DNA of 7,821 bases from positions 1-7,821 of the forward strand of contig VBBE01000076.1 of assembly GCA_005884605.1 (NCBI GenBank), read 5' to 3'. Of the stretch, positions 6,292 through 7,821 are shown piece by piece (the stretch's first letter is position 1; every line of letters begins with the position of its first letter). Position numbers and translations under genes: made by a program. The stretch is from Candidatus Bathyarchaeota archaeon (GTDB taxonomy: Archaea > Thermoproteota > Bathyarchaeia > 40CM-2-53-6). The notes beneath the pieces are model-generated. The model worked only from the letters and a program-made list of their open reading frames with translations. It made no database searches and was not told where the DNA came from.

Positions 6292-6505
6292 GCAGACTCG
6301 CAATATGTTTGGTTTTAGGTCTGCTGAGCGAGCATCGTTGAAACCAGTCTGCGGATGAACAAGTTTCTTACAAACAGCAACGAAGACTGGGAGCTCCAAC
6401 GAATTTGACCGGGTCAAATGTGCAGAAACGAGATGGGACCGGAAGATGTCCCAGACGATTCTCTCAAAGCAAACTCAGAAAACTGTACGAGACGCCGAAG
6501 TGTCT
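6292..6505. other. Cluster of potential stem-loops (candidate structured RNA)
   Basis: Within about 215 nt there are several perfect or near-perfect stems. GCAGAC (6292-6297) pairs with GTCTGC at 6319-6324 or alternatively 6347-6352. CCAGTCT (6344-6350) pairs with AGACTGG (6384-6390), with outer arms CGTTG (6336-6340) and CAACG (6397-6401). ATTTGACC/GGTCAAAT lies at 6403-6419. TGGGAC/GTCCCA lies at 6434-6453. AGACGC/GTGTCT encloses a CGAA tetraloop (6490-6505). The region has no supported protein gene. It does not match SRP RNA, RNase P RNA or tRNA landmarks that I know. The transcribed strand and ends are unknown, and short stems also occur by chance. Confidence 0.3.
6403..6419. promoter_or_regulatory. 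Perfect 17-bp dyad, operator-like
   Basis: ATTTGACC-G-GGTCAAAT is an exact inverted repeat with 8-bp arms around one central base. This is the shape of a site for a dimeric helix-turn-helix regulator. A loop of one base is too short for an RNA hairpin without opening some pairs, so a DNA-level role is more likely. No regulator gene or adjacent promoter is evident in this window. Confidence 0.35.
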
Positions 6506-6678
6506 AGAGGAAGAGAAATCTATCAGAAGTCTGTAGGTTACACAATGAACCGCGTCTGATCGGAAATTTTCGCCACGAAATGTCATGTCTCCGAGAAAAC
6601 AGGAGAATTCTTAAGCAAACACCATTGTGAGTTGAGAGCCGGGTGAACAAGCCGACGAACGCTAAGAAGAAAAAGTCG

Positions 6679-6738
6679 AAGAAGAAAGGCGGCATGTAGG
6701 ACCAGAATCGAAATTCCTCACCCCTAGCCTTTCTTCTT
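6679..6738. repeat. 12-bp purine/pyrimidine inverted repeat
   Basis: AAGAAGAAAGGC (6679-6690) is perfectly complementary to GCCTTTCTTCTT (6727-6738) across a 36-nt spacer. The arms lie in longer polypurine and polypyrimidine runs (about 6664-6690 and 6729-6748), so an imperfect longer stem is possible. A T-run follows the right arm. On the plus strand this could be a terminator-like hairpin. Confidence 0.4.
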
Positions 6739-6961
6739 TTTCTCATCTTATCATGCGATGGCCCGAGTATGTGGCCGAAGAGAGTTCGTCTTCGCGCGGC
6801 ATTCTCTGTTCCACAAGAGATAAAGCAATACAAGACAAGATTCAGACTCCATTCCAGAAATCATTCTCTCTGCTACACTCCGGTTCCAAGCAAAATCGAA
6901 ACTTACGTCTCTCGGAGGTCAATTAGTCAGATCAACAGGATAGATTCAAGAATGCGAGACT

Positions 6962-7117
6962 CTATCCCTGAACTTCAGCAAGACAATTGGGACAAATACA
7001 GTCCGAAGCCCGCTTGGAGAGTTCGCCTAGCTGCTCGCGCGAGATGTCCACGGAGCGACACCAGCAGCCGAGGAGGCCTTTGCACTCAAAGTTTGACCCA
7101 CACAACGCACACTTCAT
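6962..7117 (-). CDS. Cysteine-rich CWC-family small protein
   Basis: Starting from ATG at 7117 the product is 51 residues with eight Cys: C3-x2-C6, C12, C18-W-C20, C40-I-C42 and C45. The order CxxCG..F.C.....CWC......L...... CxCpxCL is the signature of the cysteine-rich CWC family, a small protein group known mainly from bacteria. The Cys spacing suggests binding of zinc or another metal; the family's function is not established. The frame is open upstream to an ATG at 7171, but a TATA-like box (7156-7163) lies inside that extension and the family begins right before the first CxxC, so the shorter start is preferred. The gene is divergent from alba. It is the only supported gene between about 5745 and 7427. 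Confidence 0.8.
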   Translation of the reverse strand: MKCALCGSNFECKGLLGCWCRSVDISREQLGELSKRASDCICPNCLAEVQG

Positions 7118-7155
7118 TGTCTTCGACAAAAGCCTCGCTCTAGAATAATCGACTG

Positions 7156-7163
7156 ATACATAA
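7156..7163 (-). promoter_or_regulatory. TATA-like box of the CWC-family gene
   Basis: The minus strand reads TTATGTAT here. The expected start site about 25 nt downstream falls near 7133, giving a short UTR of about 16 nt before ATG at 7117. It resembles the box upstream of the membrane-protein gene (CTTATGTTA). Confidence 0.4.
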
Positions 7164-7258
7164 GAGAACAACGCGATGAATCGCTGCTCGAAAGACTAGT
7201 TGTCCGCTATTTTCACTTTTATGCGGGCGGTCTCTTGGAGAGGAGGGCTTGAAATTTG

Positions 7259-7275
7259 AGAACTGGGCCGGTTCT
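7259..7275. promoter_or_regulatory. 17-bp near-perfect dyad upstream of alba
   Basis: AGAACTGG-G-CCGGTTCT has 8-bp arms around one central base, with a single T/G mismatch. It lies between the divergent CWC and alba genes and could be an operator for either. It shares geometry, but not sequence, with the dyad at 6403-6419. Confidence 0.3.
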
Positions 7276-7320
7276 GAACGATTCGACTAGCGCGGGTCCA
7301 AGCGTCAACAAAGCGTGATC

Positions 7321-7336
7321 GATTTTTTTACTTTTT
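7321..7336 (+). promoter_or_regulatory. T-rich tract, possible alba core promoter
   Basis: Seven T (7323-7329) and then five T (7332-7336) lie about 100 nt upstream of alba. As a weak TATA equivalent it would start the transcript near 7350 with a UTR of about 78 nt. The UTR would contain CATAAGGG twice (7361-7368 and 7378-7385). An alternative is CTTTTATG near 7217. Neither choice is strong, and the tract could instead be terminator-like. Confidence 0.3.
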
Positions 7337-7415
7337 GTGAGAGAGAAGAAAGGGTAGGCTCATAAGGGAGGTCAGCGCATAAGGGCGTTTGCGTACAGCG
7401 TACTACCGATATCTC

Positions 7416-7423
7416 GGGGGTGA
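7416..7423 (+). promoter_or_regulatory. Ribosome-binding site of alba
   Basis: GGGGGTGA differs by one base from the full consensus GGAGGTGA and sits four bases before ATG at 7428. It selects this start over the in-frame TTG at 7389, which has no site at a suitable distance. Confidence 0.7.
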
Positions 7424-7427
7424 ACGA

Positions 7428-7757
7428 ATGTCAGAAGAACCAAAGAAGGCAGAGAGGGCTCCTACCCAAATGCGCAGAACTGATATCCCAGCGGACACCA
7501 TACTGATCGGTAAGAAGCCGATCATGGCCTATGCTACGGCTGTAATGATGCACTATAACACGGGCGCCAAGAAGCTGACCCTAAAGGCTCGTGGACGAGC
7601 CATCAGCACTGCCGTCGACGTGGCCGAAGTGGTGAACAACCGCTTCTTCCAAGGCGGCTTAGCCAAGAATGTACACTTGGGCACGGAGATCGTCGGTGAA
7701 GGCCAGGATGCACGCAACGTTTCCACGATAGAGATCATCCTAGAGCGAACCAAGTAA
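7428..7757 (+). CDS. alba: Alba DNA/RNA-binding chromatin protein
   Basis: The 109-residue product is an Alba-family protein, an abundant dimeric archaeal nucleoid protein that coats DNA and also binds RNA. The core begins at residue 25 (ILIGKKPIMAYATAV). The lysine pair K29-K30 in IGKKP matches the DNA-contacting pair K16/K17 of the Sulfolobus protein, where K16 is the acetylated residue. KARGRAISTAVDVAEVVNNRF (53-73) is the strongly conserved central segment, and NVSTIEIILER (97-107) is the last strand. The N-terminal tail of about 24 residues is charged, with a little more length than the classical 10-kDa Alba. The start is fixed by the adjacent ribosome-binding site. It appears to be a single-gene unit, followed closely by T-tracts. 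Confidence 0.96.
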   Translation: MSEEPKKAERAPTQMRRTDIPADTILIGKKPIMAYATAVMMHYNTGAKKLTLKARGRAISTAVDVAEVVNNRFFQGGLAKNVHLGTEIVGEGQDARNVSTIEIILERTK

Positions 7758-7795
7758 GCAGTGAATATCGCATCCTAACAGGTGTGAAACTCCCA

Positions 7796-7814
7796 CTTTT
7801 TAGCAGCACTTTTT
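7796..7814 (+). terminator. T-tract terminator after alba
   Basis: Two T5 runs (7797-7801 and 7810-7814), each preceded by CAC, lie about 40-55 nt after the alba stop. Archaeal RNA polymerase terminates at oligo-T tracts without needing a hairpin, so this pair is a likely intrinsic terminator. Confidence 0.6.
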
Positions 7815-7821
7815 GCTTCAT

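Larger units (their letters stand above)
5745..6961. other. Gene-poor region of about 1.2 kb
   Basis: No open frame here shows a recognisable domain, a supported start or a family-like composition, so no protein gene is called. The stretch holds a hairpin (5802-5827), a seven-T tract at 6066-6072 that could end plus-strand transcription, a near-repeat of TGATTATGGGCGA (5908-5920) and TGATAATGGGCGA (6033-6045), a 10-bp palindrome CAGAGCTCTG (6202-6211), a cluster of stem-loops (6292-6505) and a purine-rich inverted repeat (6679-6738). It could host a noncoding RNA, decayed genes or simply spacer. No tRNA, SRP RNA or RNase P RNA signature was recognised. Confidence 0.55.

Noticed and set aside
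6434..6453. GGAA-containing hairpin as an SRP RNA domain IV
   Set aside because: The conserved SRP54-binding asymmetric loop and the flanking GTCAGG and AGCAGC landmarks are missing.
6643..6699. 18-codon Lys-rich frame (GTG start)
   Set aside because: It is explained by the purine-rich repeat and is unlike ribosomal protein L41e, the small basic protein considered.
6504..6833. 109-codon frame on the minus strand with a Phe-rich hydrophobic run
   Set aside because: The Phe-rich run arises from the antisense of a GA-rich tract; no family signature or supported start is seen.
6753..6926. 57-codon frame on the plus strand starting MRWPEYVAEE
   Set aside because: No ribosome-binding site, no promoter and no recognisable motif; cannot be told from chance.
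7118..7171. N-terminal extension of the CWC protein to ATG at 7171
   Set aside because: It overlaps the TATA-like box, and the family starts next to the first CxxC.

Overview
The window is archaeal chromosomal DNA. The left edge holds the 5' end of a 16S rRNA gene (minus strand) with archaeal signature sequence. The right edge carries an Alba chromatin-protein gene. A Tsr3-type rRNA-modification enzyme, several KaiC-like ATPases, TATA-like promoters and many GTG starts fit the same picture. The short 16S piece and the Alba sequence suggest a lineage in or near the TACK group (Thaumarchaeota- or Bathyarchaeia-like), but this fragment does not fix the phylum.

Layout. (1) 1-149: 5' end of 16S rRNA, reading leftward out of the window. 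About 245 nt of leader precedes it, starting from a TATA-like promoter that abuts the stop codon of the gene upstream. (2) 435-1010, minus: tsr3, the rRNA aminocarboxypropyltransferase, directly upstream of an rRNA gene of the type its family modifies. (3) 1175-3802, minus: a tightly packed four-gene operon in the order UbiA-type membrane prenyltransferase, KaiC-like ATPase A, an unlisted 41-codon gene, KaiC-like ATPase B. Two junctions are 4-base GTGA overlaps and the third is a 2-nt gap, so translation is probably coupled throughout. (4) 4024-4662, minus: a six-helix membrane protein of unknown family, probably expressed from a leaderless mRNA. (5) 4989-5744, plus: a third KaiC-domain ATPase with a clear TATA box. 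(6) 5745-6961: about 1.2 kb without a convincing protein gene, holding a cluster of potential stem-loops and a perfect 17-bp dyad. (7) 6962-7117, minus: a small cysteine-rich CWC-family protein, divergent from (8) alba at 7428-7757, plus, which is followed by paired T-tracts typical of archaeal termination.

The two themes are ribosome biogenesis (16S plus Tsr3) and KaiC-type ATPase signalling linked to a membrane lipid or quinone enzyme. ATPase A has a normal P-loop but Asn-Asn where KaiC-family proteins normally carry the acidic catalytic pair, whereas ATPase B keeps Asp-Glu. An active/inactive pair encoded with a small basic protein and a prenyltransferase is the strongest candidate here for an undescribed system. 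Its function is inference: nothing in the sequence names the substrate or signal.
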